NCBI RefSeq assembly: GCF_015644585.1
Contig: NZ_JADOBI010000005.1
Location: 124,001 to 188,000, forward strand
Reading direction: 5' to 3'
DNA length: 64,000 bases
DNA from: Rahnella laticis
GTDB lineage: Bacteria > Pseudomonadota > Gammaproteobacteria > Enterobacterales > Enterobacteriaceae
A model generated the notes under the pieces. It saw only the letters and a list, made by a program, of their open reading frames with translations, did no database searches and was not told the DNA's origin. Below are positions 1-8,627 of this stretch, piece after piece (position 1 is the stretch's first letter; every line of letters starts with the position of its first letter). Made by a program: the position numbers and the translations under genes.

Positions 1-374
1 GAAGATTTTGCCCAGTTTTTCTTCCAACGTGGCCGCAGTGAAAGGTTTCACAACATAACCACTGGCACCGGCCTGTGCGGCTGCCACAATGTTTTCTTTC
101 TTCGCTTCTGCCGTCACCATCAGCACCGGCAGTTTGGCTAATGCGCCATCAGCGCGGATGGTTTTCAGCAGATCCAGACCGTCCATGTTTGGCATGTTCC
201 AGTCGGATACCACGAAGTCAAAACCACCGGCACGCAGTTTGTTCAGTGCATCGACACCATCTTCCGCTTCTTCAACGTTGTTGAAGCCCAGCTCTTTCAG
301 CAGGTTGCGCACGATACGACGCATGGTAGAGAAATCGTCAACTACCAGAAATCTCAGATTTGGATCGGCCATGT
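1..374 (-). CDS. cheY: Chemotaxis response regulator CheY (3' end cut off by window edge)
   Basis: Reading from an ATG at 374 the protein begins [19 protein letters not shown] and shows the receiver-domain features: the acidic pair DD, the phospho-acceptor Asp in the [12 protein letters not shown] segment, the conserved Thr in MVTAEA and the Lys in YVVKPF. CheY is phosphorylated by CheA and binds FliM at the flagellar switch to cause tumbling. About 124 codons are present against 129 in the usual protein, so only the last few residues lie outside the window. It follows cheB after 45 bases in the expected cheR-cheB-cheY order; cheZ would be next, outside the window. Confidence 0.96.
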
Positions 375-419
375 TTTATCTACTCCTAAGGTTTGGTGCT
401 AAGCCGCGAGGCTGAAAAA

Positions 420-1469
420 TTAAATACGTAATGCCTGACCGGCTGATATTTGTGCCAGCATCCGCTGACTGATTTGACTGAGATCCACCACTTCGTTTAC
501 GCCACCGGTCGCGATAGCCTCACGAGGCATACCGAATACCACACAGCTGGCTTCGTTTTGTGCAAGGGTATACGCCCCTGCGCGGTGCATCTCCAGCATG
601 CCGGCGGCCCCGTCATTGCCCATTCCCGTCAGGATCACCCCAACGGCATTGCGTCCGGCATACTGCGCCACCGAACGGAATAACACGTCGACCGATGGAC
701 GATGGCGGTTCACCGCCGGCCCGTCGTTCAACTTAACCTGATAGTTGGCGCCACTGCGCGCCAGTTCCATATGTCTGTCGCCCGGTGCGATATACGCATG
801 GCCCGGCAGAACGCGCTCGCCGTCCTCGGCCTCTTTCACGGTGATCTGACACAGTTTGTTCAGACGTTCGGCAAAAGAGCGCGTAAAACCCGGCGGCATA
901 TGTTGCGTAATCATCAGCGCCGGACAGGTCGGCGGCAGCGGCTGCAACACGTGGCGAATGGCTTCGGTGCCGCCGGTAGACGACCCGATGGCAATCAGCT
1001 TTTCACTGCTCAGAAGCGGCGTATGGCTGAGAATGCGTGGCTGCTCAACGTTGACGTTTTTGTTGAGACGCGCTTTTGACGCCGTGCGGATCTTATCGGC
1101 AATCATTTCGCTGTAGGCCAGCATCCCTTCACGAATACCGAGCTGCGGTTTAGTGACGAAATCGATCGCCCCCAGTTCCAGTGCGCGCAGCGTAATTTCC
1201 GAGCCTTTACCGGTCAGCGACGACACCATCACCACCGGCATCGGGCGCAGACGCATCAGTTTTTCCAGAAAATCCAGGCCGTCCATGCGCGGCATTTCGA
1301 CATCCAGCGTCAGAACATCCGGATTGAATTTCTTGATCAGATCGCGCGCGACCAGCGGATCAGGCGCGGTCGCCACCATTTCCATATCCGGATGGCTGTT
1401 GATGATTTCCGTCATCAGCTGACGCATTAACGCCGAGTCATCGACGCTCAACACTCTGATTTTATTCAT
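420..1469 (-). CDS. cheB: Protein-glutamate methylesterase/glutaminase CheB
   Basis: This 349-residue protein has an N-terminal receiver domain (VDDSALMRQ; phospho-acceptor Asp in [12 protein letters not shown]) and a C-terminal methylesterase domain. The catalytic triad elements are visible as Ser in [12 protein letters not shown], His in [10 protein letters not shown] and Asp in [10 protein letters not shown]. It removes methyl groups from receptor glutamates during adaptation and is activated by CheA phosphorylation. Its ATG overlaps the cheR stop codon by one base (TAATG), indicating translational coupling. Length and architecture are normal for the enterobacterial enzyme. Confidence 0.98.
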   Translation of the reverse strand: MNKIRVLSVDDSALMRQLMTEIINSHPDMEMVATAPDPLVARDLIKKFNPDVLTLDVEMPRMDGLDFLEKLMRLRPMPVVMVSSLTGKGSEITLRALELGAIDFVTKPQLGIREGMLAYSEMIADKIRTASKARLNKNVNVEQPRILSHTPLLSSEKLIAIGSSTGGTEAIRHVLQPLPPTCPALMITQHMPPGFTRSFAERLNKLCQITVKEAEDGERVLPGHAYIAPGDRHMELARSGANYQVKLNDGPAVNRHRPSVDVLFRSVAQYAGRNAVGVILTGMGNDGAAGMLEMHRAGAYTLAQNEASCVVFGMPREAIATGGVNEVVDLSQISQRMLAQISAGQALRI

Positions 1470-2341
1470 TACCTCTCCTTGGCGAGGCCGTAGACGGTCT
1501 GGCCGCGCAAATAAAATTCCCGGCTGATTTGGCTGAAGTTTTCGGAGTGTCCGGCAAACATCAGGCCACCCGGTTTAAGTAACGGAACAAATCGGCGTAA
1601 AATTTTCTCCTGTGTTTCTTTATCGAAATAAATCATCACATTACGACAGAAAATTGCATCAAACGGACCGTTCAGCTGCCATTGGTTTGCCAGCAAATTC
1701 AGCTGCTGGAAAGCCACCATCTGCGCCAGTTCAGGGCGTACACGCACCAGGCCACTGTGCGGGCCGGTGCCTTTGAGGAAGAATTTCTGTAACTGCTGCG
1801 GGCTGAGCGTGCGCAGCTCTTCCAGCCGGTAAACGCCCGCCGTGGCTTTTTCAAGCACCTGCGTGTCGATATCGCTGGCCTGAATGCGGCAGTTTGCCAT
1901 CCGCGGCCCCAGCGCTTCGCTTAGCGTCATGGCGATGGAATACGGCTCTTCACCGGTCGATGCCGCCGTACTCCAGACGCTGTAATTATTCGGACGCGAA
2001 CGGGCATGCTCCGCCAGAATCGGGAAGTGATGCGCCTCGCGGAAAAATGCCGTCAGGTTGGTGGTCAGCGCATTGATAAACGCCTGCCACTCCGGGCTAT
2101 TGCTGTCACTTTCCAGCAAAGCCATGTAACTGCTGAAGTCATTAAGCCCGAGGATCCGCAACCGCCGGACGAGGCGGTTGTAGACCATTTCGCGTTTATG
2201 GTCCGCCAGTACAATTCCCGCCCGCTGATAAATCAGCTCACTGATCCGGCGGAAATGCGTATCTGACAGCGGTAAACGCTGGATCATCTGTGCCATGATC
2301 GAGGAGTTATCAGCACTCATTGGCGAGCCTGGTTGATTCAT
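1469..2341 (-). CDS. cheR: Chemoreceptor glutamate methyltransferase CheR
   Basis: The 290-residue protein has the CheR N-terminal helical domain (about residues 20-75) followed by an S-adenosylmethionine-dependent methyltransferase domain with [13 protein letters not shown] and [13 protein letters not shown]. It methylates receptor glutamates in the cytoplasm and is expected to dock on the NWETF C-terminal pentapeptides carried by both receptors encoded just upstream. A GGAG ribosome-binding site lies about seven bases before the chosen ATG. It sits 68 bases after the second receptor gene and is coupled to cheB. Confidence 0.97.
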   Translation of the reverse strand: MNQPGSPMSADNSSIMAQMIQRLPLSDTHFRRISELIYQRAGIVLADHKREMVYNRLVRRLRILGLNDFSSYMALLESDSNSPEWQAFINALTTNLTAFFREAHHFPILAEHARSRPNNYSVWSTAASTGEEPYSIAMTLSEALGPRMANCRIQASDIDTQVLEKATAGVYRLEELRTLSPQQLQKFFLKGTGPHSGLVRVRPELAQMVAFQQLNLLANQWQLNGPFDAIFCRNVMIYFDKETQEKILRRFVPLLKPGGLMFAGHSENFSQISREFYLRGQTVYGLAKER

Positions 2342-2409
2342 GGTGCAGCTCCATTAATGGACAGGTGGTGTGACGGAAACCCCATTGACGCTTCATCCCA
2401 ATTAGCCTG

Positions 2410-4080
2410 TCAGAAGGTTTCCCAGTTATCTGCCGAACCCGCTCGCGCGGTGGCCGGAAGTAACGTGGGTTGAGCCACCTGGCGTGGTGTAAAGGCCTGC
2501 GACTGGCCACTGCGGCGTTGCAACACGCCTTCGGTGGTGGCAAGGCGGAACACCGATACTGCGCGGGTCAGATTCTCAGATTCAATTTCAAGCGCGTGCG
2601 TGGAAGCAGCAGCCTGCTGAACCAGCGCGGCGTTTTGCTGAGTCACCTGATCCATTTGTGTCACGGCAATCGAAACCTGCTCGATTCCGCGGCTTTGTTC
2701 GTCTGACGCCGAGGCGATTTCGCCCATGATGTCGGTGACGCGTGTCACGGCGCGCACGATGTCATCCATCGTGTTACCGGCGGATTCCACCAGAACAGAA
2801 CCCTGACTGACGCGGCTGACAGATTCATCAATCAGCGCCTTAATTTCTTTGGCCGCCTGCGCACTGCGCTGTGCCAGGCTGCGAACTTCACCGGCCACGA
2901 CCGCAAATCCGCGACCCTGCTCACCGGCACGCGCCGCTTCGACTGCGGCGTTCAGCGCCAGAATGTTGGTCTGGAAAGCAATGCCGTCAATCACGCTGGT
3001 GATGGCGCTGATTTTCTTCGAGCTTCCGGCGATATCATTCATGGTTCTCACCACGTTACCGGTCAGTTCGCCGCCTTTTTCTGCGGTGTTGGAGGCATCG
3101 CGCGCCAGCTGTGTGGCCTGACGGGCATTCTCGGCGTTCTGTTTCACGGTCGCGGTCAGCTCTTCCATGCTGGCAGCGGTTTCTTCCAGCGCCGAAGCCT
3201 GCTGCTCGGTGCGTGAAGACAAATCGGTGTTACCGGCAGCAATGCCTTTCAGGCCGGAGAACATGGTGTCAGCGCCATGACGCACGGTGCGGACGGTTTC
3301 GGCCAGCGACTGCTGCATCTGTTGCAGGCTTTCGAGCATCACTTTAATTTCGTAGCGCCCTTCTACCGTGATGGGCGCGGAGATATCCCCGGCACCGATA
3401 CGGTCAAAGTGGCCGCGCATGATGGTCAGCGGAGTGAACAGAATGCGACGGGTGACGACCAGCGCCAGCGCCGTCAGAACCAGCAACAGCACGGTAACGA
3501 TGGTGGTGTTAATCATCACGCTCTGATAAGAATCCGTAGTTTGCGTTTGCGCCTGCTGGAAACGTCCGCCCACATAAGCGGTGTAATTACCGACTTCTTT
3601 CTGGAACAAATCCTGATACTTCTGCGTCGGGCTGGCGAGGAATCCGTCCATGTCGCCGCGCGATAACGAATCAATCAGAACCTGCAACATACCGTGCAGC
3701 GCTTCGTAGCTGGCTTTATTCACGGTCGTCAGTTCAGCGGCTTTTTCAGTTCTGCGCGGCAGAGCCAGGAAAGCAGCGTAAGAATCTTCAGCACTTTTCA
3801 GGCTGTTTTTAGCGTCACCCATCAGCTGCGTTACGGTGTCCTGCGGCTGTTTCAGCGCCAGACGCGTCGCCGCACGGTTCAGGGTATTACGGGTTTGCAG
3901 CAAATATGACCAGGTCTGGCTGAGCGCATCACGCTGTTCGGCGGTGTTTGATATCTGCTCAAAATTTAATTTATCCGTGTGGGCAGCTTGCAGCGATAAA
4001 CCGCTACTGACCAGTTGCATAACGAAAAACACTAACAACAACAAAAACATGCAGGTGGACACACGGATGTGCTTAAACAT
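2410..4080 (-). CDS. Methyl-accepting chemotaxis protein (second of a tandem pair)
   Basis: The 556-residue receptor has an N-terminal membrane segment ([19 protein letters not shown]), a periplasmic four-helix-bundle-like domain with the QTRNTLNRA ligand-site motif, a second membrane segment near residues 190-210, a HAMP region and the highly conserved signalling tip ([20 protein letters not shown]). It ends NWETF, the docking pentapeptide for CheR and CheB, so it is a major receptor of the Tar/Tsr type. The ligand-domain residues after the first motif differ from its neighbour, so the ligand cannot be named. An AGG ribosome-binding site lies seven bases before the ATG; no separate promoter is evident in the 69-base gap, so it is probably cotranscribed with the upstream receptor. 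Confidence 0.95.
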   Translation of the reverse strand: MFKHIRVSTCMFLLLLVFFVMQLVSSGLSLQAAHTDKLNFEQISNTAEQRDALSQTWSYLLQTRNTLNRAATRLALKQPQDTVTQLMGDAKNSLKSAEDSYAAFLALPRRTEKAAELTTVNKASYEALHGMLQVLIDSLSRGDMDGFLASPTQKYQDLFQKEVGNYTAYVGGRFQQAQTQTTDSYQSVMINTTIVTVLLLVLTALALVVTRRILFTPLTIMRGHFDRIGAGDISAPITVEGRYEIKVMLESLQQMQQSLAETVRTVRHGADTMFSGLKGIAAGNTDLSSRTEQQASALEETAASMEELTATVKQNAENARQATQLARDASNTAEKGGELTGNVVRTMNDIAGSSKKISAITSVIDGIAFQTNILALNAAVEAARAGEQGRGFAVVAGEVRSLAQRSAQAAKEIKALIDESVSRVSQGSVLVESAGNTMDDIVRAVTRVTDIMGEIASASDEQSRGIEQVSIAVTQMDQVTQQNAALVQQAAASTHALEIESENLTRAVSVFRLATTEGVLQRRSGQSQAFTPRQVAQPTLLPATARAGSADNWETF

Positions 4081-4149
4081 GGATAACCTCGTTGGGTGAC
4101 AGCCCTGACCGTCACCCTCTTTCTTATATAATTATGCGATGTACGTGAC

Positions 4150-5844
4150 TCAGAAGGTTTCCCAGTTTTCGGTTAAATCTGTACTTTGCGCTCCACCTGA
4201 ACCGGCTTTAGAACCTGAAAGGTTCGGAGTCAACAGAGGCAGTCTTGCCGAAGTGCCCGGGTTCTGGCGCACGCTGTTATTTGCGGTCTGACTCAGCGTA
4301 AACACCGCCACAGATTGCGTCAGCAGGCTTGCCTGCTCTTCCAGGGCCGCCGAAGCGGACGCGGATTCTTCAACCAGTGAGGCGTTCTGCTGCGTCACCC
4401 GATCCATTTCAGTGATAGCTTGTGCGACCTGCTCAATCCCGCGGCTCTGTTCATCAGAAGCCGAGGTGATTTCGCCCATAATGTCAGTCACACGCGTAAC
4501 GGCGTTCACCATGTCTTGCATGGTTTCACCGGCACTTTCGGCCAGCACTGAACCGGTATTAATACGGCTGACAGAATCATCAATCAGCCCTTTAATTTCT
4601 TTTGCTGCCTGCGCGCTGCGCTGTGCCAGCGTACGCACTTCACCGGCAACGACCGCAAACCCGCGGCCCTGTTCACCTGCACGGGCGGCTTCTACGGCGG
4701 CGTTCAGCGCCAGAATGTTGGTCTGGAACGCAATCCCGTCGATCACACCGGTAATGTCGGTGATTTTCTTCGAGCTGCTGGCGATGTCATTCATGGTATC
4801 GACCACGTTTGCCACCACTTTCCCGCCCTTCTGTGCAGTTTCAGACGCGCTCAGTGCCAGCTGGCTGGCCTGACGGGCGTTTTCGGCATTCTGTTTCACC
4901 GTTGCGGTCAGCTGTTCCATGCTGGCTGCGGTTTCTTCCAGCGCGGACGCCTGTTGCTCGGTGCGCGAAGACAAATCGCTGTTACCGGCAGAAATTTCGC
5001 TCGCCCCGCTGTAAATGGCATCTGCGCCGTGACGCACGCCGGACACGGTGCGAATCAGTTCGTCCTGCATGTACTTGAGACTATCGGCAAGCTGGCCGAT
5101 TTCATTACGGCTTTTCACGACTATTTCGTGCGTCAGGTCACCGGTTGCAATTTTGCGGATGGTCTCGACAATATTTTTCAGCGGATGGACCAGAATTTTC
5201 TGCACGCCCAACCAGGCCAGAACCATGAAAATAATCAGCACAGCCAGCACGGTGCCCAGCATCCACAAGGCGTGGGTGAAGGAGTTATCGCTGATCTGAA
5301 CGGCGTCGTTGTACAGGCGATCGTTCTGATCGATATACGTGACGAAGGCTTTTTCGAAGTTGTCCTGATACTGCTGTGTCGGTTGTTCGAAGAAATCATT
5401 GATACGGCCCAGACCAATCAGTTCGATCAGTTCAGAAAGCGCGTCGTGCAGAACCTGATATTGCTTTTTAGCATCTGCCGCGTATTCCGGGTTCTGGCTG
5501 GCATCGACAGGAATTTTTTGATAATTGGCAAAATGCTGATCGGCGATTTGCAGATCTTTCGTCGCGGTATCAATCAGCTCCTTCACCGTCGCGCCACTGC
5601 CCATCTGGTTAGCGTCAAGCATGAAACGGATACCCGCACGGTTAAGCGTATTGCGGGTTTGCAGCAGGTAAATCCAGCTGGCGTTGAATTCCGCCTGTTG
5701 TAAACGGATTTGCTGCGAAGTGGTGAAATTGTCTTTGTCTGTCTTTAAGGATTTAAAGAACAGGCCGCCGGATACCAACTGTAAAGCACCGAAGACCACC
5801 AGTAAGATCACGATACCCGTGACCACTTTCATACGGTTGAACAT
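4150..5844 (-). CDS. Methyl-accepting chemotaxis protein, Tsr-like (first of a tandem pair)
   Basis: From the ATG at 5844 (preceded by AAAGGAACA) the receptor is 564 residues: [19 protein letters not shown] membrane segment, periplasmic domain with [20 protein letters not shown], a second membrane segment near residues 195-215, HAMP, the conserved methyl-accepting/signalling tip, and a terminal NWETF pentapeptide. The ligand-domain motif and [22 protein letters not shown] match the serine receptor Tsr most closely by memory, so serine is the likely but unproven ligand. The frame stays open a further 40 codons upstream, but that part is not receptor-like and lacks a ribosome-binding site. It is the first gene after a sigma-28 promoter at 5880-5906. 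Confidence 0.95.
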   Translation of the reverse strand: MFNRMKVVTGIVILLVVFGALQLVSGGLFFKSLKTDKDNFTTSQQIRLQQAEFNASWIYLLQTRNTLNRAGIRFMLDANQMGSGATVKELIDTATKDLQIADQHFANYQKIPVDASQNPEYAADAKKQYQVLHDALSELIELIGLGRINDFFEQPTQQYQDNFEKAFVTYIDQNDRLYNDAVQISDNSFTHALWMLGTVLAVLIIFMVLAWLGVQKILVHPLKNIVETIRKIATGDLTHEIVVKSRNEIGQLADSLKYMQDELIRTVSGVRHGADAIYSGASEISAGNSDLSSRTEQQASALEETAASMEQLTATVKQNAENARQASQLALSASETAQKGGKVVANVVDTMNDIASSSKKITDITGVIDGIAFQTNILALNAAVEAARAGEQGRGFAVVAGEVRTLAQRSAQAAKEIKGLIDDSVSRINTGSVLAESAGETMQDMVNAVTRVTDIMGEITSASDEQSRGIEQVAQAITEMDRVTQQNASLVEESASASAALEEQASLLTQSVAVFTLSQTANNSVRQNPGTSARLPLLTPNLSGSKAGSGGAQSTDLTENWETF

Positions 5845-5879
5845 GTTGTTCCTTTTTAAATGGGAAATATCTGGAATGG

Positions 5880-5906
5880 TTATCGGCAGAAAAGGAGGGA
5901 ACTTTA
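5880..5906 (-). promoter_or_regulatory. Flagellar sigma-28 (FliA) promoter for the receptor-cheRBY operon
   Basis: On the minus strand the sequence reads TAAAGTTC, exactly 11 bases, then GCCGATAA. The FliA consensus is TAAAGTTT-N11-GCCGATAA, so 15 of 16 consensus bases and the spacing match. It lies 36 bases before the ATG of the first receptor and points into it. It would give class III flagellar timing to receptors-cheR-cheB-cheY even though accessory genes separate them from cheA-cheW. Confidence 0.9.
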
Positions 5907-5944
5907 TGTGATCGGGTTCAAAAGATTTTGGGGGGAGAATGGGA

Positions 5945-6538
5945 TCAGGCGACAGTGGCGACAAAACTCTTTAAAAGCGCAATACGCTGTGCATCAGGCT
6001 CGACCAGGAGATCGTTGTGGATCATCAGCACCACGCCTTTCAGCAATTCGGTGGTGTTGTCGATTTGGGAAAGGCCTTTGAGTTTTTCAATATCATTGCC
6101 AATTTCACGCCCCTTCAGCGAAAGGCGTTTATTAGCCAGACCGGTCGCCAGTTCTGACGTCAGCAAAGTCACCAGACGCACAGCGGCCTCAGGGTCTGAG
6201 GCCAGCTGATGAATATAATATTTCAGCAGCAAAGGCACAAAGTCAGGCGTTGCACCTAACTCCGCACTCGCCAGATTTAACAGGTCAATCATATGCGCAG
6301 GCACACGGCTTTCCACGGCTTTGCGTTGTACCTGAAGCTGCTTTTTAATGGCGGGCACGGACTGAAAAGGGATCACCGCAACGTTGCCACAGGTTTTACA
6401 CACGCCCGCGATGATATTTTTGACGATCCCGCTGCCGTCATCAAACGGCACATCGCGCAGCTGATAGCTGACCATCCGAAAAGCCTCACACATTCCGCAC
6501 TCGGCTTTTTCTTCATCCCCAACTTTACAAATAATCAT
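5945..6538 (-). CDS. MqsA-type zinc-finger protein with non-standard C-terminus, putative antitoxin
   Basis: The 197-residue protein starts with a two-knuckle zinc-binding module, C14-x2-C17 and C47-x2-C50, with an intervening SYQLRDVP segment. This layout resembles the N-terminal domain of the antitoxin MqsA (YgiT-type finger), which binds the toxin. MqsA normally continues into an XRE helix-turn-helix in about 130 residues total. Here the remaining 135 residues lack an evident XRE motif. Residues about 75-115 and 125-180 instead look like ribbon-helix-helix patterns ([34 protein letters not shown]), an inference from pattern only. It starts eight bases after the toxin-like gene, with AAGGGA overlapping that gene's stop. 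The order (toxin first) is that of mqsRA. Not experimentally known. Confidence 0.6.
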   Translation of the reverse strand: MIICKVGDEEKAECGMCEAFRMVSYQLRDVPFDDGSGIVKNIIAGVCKTCGNVAVIPFQSVPAIKKQLQVQRKAVESRVPAHMIDLLNLASAELGATPDFVPLLLKYYIHQLASDPEAAVRLVTLLTSELATGLANKRLSLKGREIGNDIEKLKGLSQIDNTTELLKGVVLMIHNDLLVEPDAQRIALLKSFVATVA

Positions 6539-6546
6539 AATTTCCC

Positions 6547-6843
6547 TTAATGATGAACGCTGATAAAAACGCTGTTAGGTTCTGCAAAATACCATTTGAT
6601 GTACCAGTTAACCCCGGAATACCAGAGACTAATAATGTGGACATCAATACTGCTATCCAGGTGGTGAGTACGTCGCTGGTAATGTTTCCCGGCTGCCAGG
6701 CTGATTACCCTCTCCAATTCCTGCGCACTCACATCTCCAGTGCTTAAAAGATTTTTGAGACAAATTCCCCGCCTCGCAGCAAATCTGACTTGTCCGTTCT
6801 TCAAACACTCGATCACTTTCCCTTTGATCTCTCTGAAACTCAT
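6547..6843 (-). CDS. MqsR-like (RelE-fold) putative toxin
   Basis: The 98-residue protein has the same length as the mRNA interferase MqsR and a weak match along it: KNGQVRFAARRG resembles NAGQVRTTRSA, VISLAAGKHYQRR resembles VIIGLSESDFYKS, and the tail SGVNWYIKWYFAEPNSVFISV resembles TGQVYLKITVIHDVLIVSF. The family cleaves mRNA in the cytoplasm and is held by a zinc-finger partner, which fits the adjacent downstream gene. The ATG at 6843 follows GAGGCCAC, giving a close ribosome-binding site. Similarity is remote, so other RelE-superfamily or DUF assignments remain possible. It is located inside the accessory segment that splits the chemotaxis genes. Confidence 0.55.
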   Translation of the reverse strand: MSFREIKGKVIECLKNGQVRFAARRGICLKNLLSTGDVSAQELERVISLAAGKHYQRRTHHLDSSIDVHIISLWYSGVNWYIKWYFAEPNSVFISVHH

Positions 6844-6854
6844 GTGGCCTCAAT

Positions 6855-6928
6855 GTACGCCAGTTGTCGTACTTAATCAAACTCTCATTTTGCACCACGC
6901 TGATATCCGTGAGGCCCCGTATTACGGG
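6855..6928. promoter_or_regulatory. Candidate operators upstream of the toxin-antitoxin-like pair
   Basis: Two palindromes precede the toxin gene. One has arms GTACG (6855-6859) and CGTAC (6868-6872) with an 8-base centre. The other is CCCGTA-T-TACGGG at 6916-6928. On the minus strand TTGATT and TACATT occur with 17 bases between them, a possible weak promoter overlapping the first palindrome, although its start point would fall very close to the ATG. Autoregulation is typical for toxin-antitoxin operons; binding here is inference. Confidence 0.35.
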
Positions 6929-7007
6929 CGGATAACACCCTATCTGACAAAAAGATGCACCGGTTAAATGATTATTTTTCAGGCAAATGGAAGGCGCTAC
7001 GCAAAGT

Positions 7008-7028
7008 GCGCTGCAAGAAATGCAGCGC
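7008..7028. terminator. Perfect hairpin after the MFS gene, weak terminator candidate
   Basis: The arms GCGCTGCA (7008-7015) and TGCAGCGC (7021-7028) pair perfectly around a 5-base loop, 13 bases beyond the MFS stop codon. On the plus strand it is followed by TGATTTT and on the minus strand by no T-run, so a terminator role is uncertain. Confidence 0.35.
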
Positions 7029-7040
7029 TGATTTTAAATG

Positions 7041-8513
7041 TCAGTACGGCTCGCAAGATGCGGTTTTACGCCGCCTCCTCACGTTAAACAGCAAATAGCT
7101 TGCCAGCGCCAGTGCCCAGACGCCGGTTGCGCCGTACAGCAAAACACCGGAAAAACCTTCTGTCAGTGCCTGCGCTGCTATATCGCCAGCAAGCAAAACT
7201 TCGCTGCCACCGGCGATGTGTTCGGCGATTGCCGGTAAATTCTCTGCGGCGGGCAATAATGCTTTCAGGCTGGTGGCGATGCCCGTGACCAGCAGGCTTC
7301 CCATCAGCGCAATGTTGATTGCCAGCGTGATAAGCCGCGCGCTGATATCAATGCCCGACGCCATTCCTGCGCGGTCGCCGGGGACGGAACCGGTTGTCGT
7401 GTTGGTCACCGGCGTATTGGTCAGGCCCAGCGCAGCACCGGCAATCAGTGCGCCCGGCAGCAGGCTGGTGTGCGTTACGACGGCGATATTCATCAGCATA
7501 AACCCCGCGCCGATAGTGAATAAACCCAGCGGGATCAGCCGCGCCGCGCCGAATCTGGCGGTCAGCTTTTCGCCCAGCGGCGGCATCAGCAGCGTCGGTA
7601 AGGTGTACGCAAGAAGCGCCAGCCCGGTCGCCACGCTGGTATAGCCCAGCCCGCTCTGATAATAAACCGGAAGATAAATCATCAGCGGCCAGAAGCTGAA
7701 ATTCATGCCCACAGACCCCATCAGCGCGCCGGAAAATGGCCGGATGCGGAACACCGAAAAATCAAACATCGGGTGCGGATGACGTTTCTCCGTCCAGACA
7801 AACAGCGCCGCACTCAGCGCCGTCACCGCAATGATGCTGCGCGCCAGCGTGCTTTCCCAGCCCAGACTGCTGCCCTGCGTAATCAGATACGTCGCGCCCA
7901 TCACTGTCACCGAAAGCGTCAGCAATCCCCCGAGATCGAGTTTTTTGACCTGCCCGTCGCGGGATTCCACCACGTTGTTCAGCGCCAGAATCAGCGTGAT
8001 CACCGCGATAAAACAGTGCACCAGAAATACCCACTGCCAGCTAAGCCACGCCACCAGAAGCGCGCCGATAATCGGCCCGAATCCCAGCCCGAAACCGAAG
8101 GTAATTCCCCACGCGGCGAATGCCTGGCTGCGCGCCTTGCCCTGCGGAAATTGCGTGGAAAGAATCGCGATGAGACACGTCAGCATCGCGCCGCCGCTCA
8201 GGCCCTGAAGGAAACGTCCGGCAATCAGCCACGCGGCGCTGCCGGATAATCCGCACATCAGCGACGTCAGCCCGAACGCGGTGATACTAATGATGAAAAC
8301 GCGTTTGCGTCCAAAACGGTCGGCCAGCGTGCCGGTTGCCATCAGCACGGTTGTACAGGCCAGCGTGTACGCGTTCATTATCCACTGAAGTTCGCGGAAA
8401 CTGGCGTGCAGCTGTGCTTCAAGAACCGGCGAGATAACCGGTACGCTGGAGATTTCCAGCCCTGACATCAGGGCGGCGAGGCACACAGCCATCAGTGCCA
8501 ATGTGTTTTTCAT
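7041..8513 (-). CDS. DHA2-type MFS drug-efflux transporter
   Basis: From the ATG at 8513 (AGGA eight bases before) the protein is 490 residues with about 14 hydrophobic segments. It shows the MFS motif A GTLADRFGRKRVF between segments 2 and 3 and FLQGLSGGAMLTCL, as in QacA/SmvA-like proton-driven multidrug exporters of the inner membrane. A longer reading from 8549 adds 12 residues but has no ribosome-binding site. It is divergent from a GlxA-type regulator across 114 bases, an arrangement that usually means local control. The substrate cannot be read from the sequence. It lies within the DNA that separates cheW from the receptor genes. Confidence 0.88.
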   Translation of the reverse strand: MKNTLALMAVCLAALMSGLEISSVPVISPVLEAQLHASFRELQWIMNAYTLACTTVLMATGTLADRFGRKRVFIISITAFGLTSLMCGLSGSAAWLIAGRFLQGLSGGAMLTCLIAILSTQFPQGKARSQAFAAWGITFGFGLGFGPIIGALLVAWLSWQWVFLVHCFIAVITLILALNNVVESRDGQVKKLDLGGLLTLSVTVMGATYLITQGSSLGWESTLARSIIAVTALSAALFVWTEKRHPHPMFDFSVFRIRPFSGALMGSVGMNFSFWPLMIYLPVYYQSGLGYTSVATGLALLAYTLPTLLMPPLGEKLTARFGAARLIPLGLFTIGAGFMLMNIAVVTHTSLLPGALIAGAALGLTNTPVTNTTTGSVPGDRAGMASGIDISARLITLAINIALMGSLLVTGIATSLKALLPAAENLPAIAEHIAGGSEVLLAGDIAAQALTEGFSGVLLYGATGVWALALASYLLFNVRRRRKTASCEPY

Positions 8514-8582
8514 GCGTAAATCCTGCAAACGTTGAGAGGCGTTCAGCATGTAAGATTGGCGGCGCAGTGGAAATCAGCGGAT

Positions 8583-8609
8583 ATGCCATGTATCGTCAAG
8601 ATCATGCCA
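8583..8609 (+). promoter_or_regulatory. Direct-repeat half-sites, candidate AraC-type operator
   Basis: ATGCCA occurs at 8583-8588 and again at 8604-8609, exactly 21 bases apart and both preceded by GAT-type sequence. Two half-sites in direct orientation about two helical turns apart is the usual layout for AraC-family operators. They lie between the divergent MFS and regulator genes, 19 bases upstream of the regulator start. Function is inferred. Confidence 0.4.
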
Positions 8610-8627
8610 AACTAACGGTGACCTGTT

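Noticed and set aside
4954-5703. Long plus-strand open frame over the first receptor gene
   Set aside because: It is antisense to a conserved receptor, contains no domain and lacks a ribosome-binding site.
6653-6898. Alternative 81-residue minus-strand frame overlapping the toxin-like gene
   Set aside because: It is in another frame of the toxin-like gene and shows no protein family features; the toxin-like frame has the matching partner and spacing.
6955-7098. Short 47-residue frame with CxxC (RCKKCSADFKC) at the end of the MFS gene
   Set aside because: No clear ribosome-binding site, it overlaps the 3' end of the MFS gene, and part of its sequence is explained by the hairpin at 7008-7028. 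A remnant of an older gene cannot be excluded.
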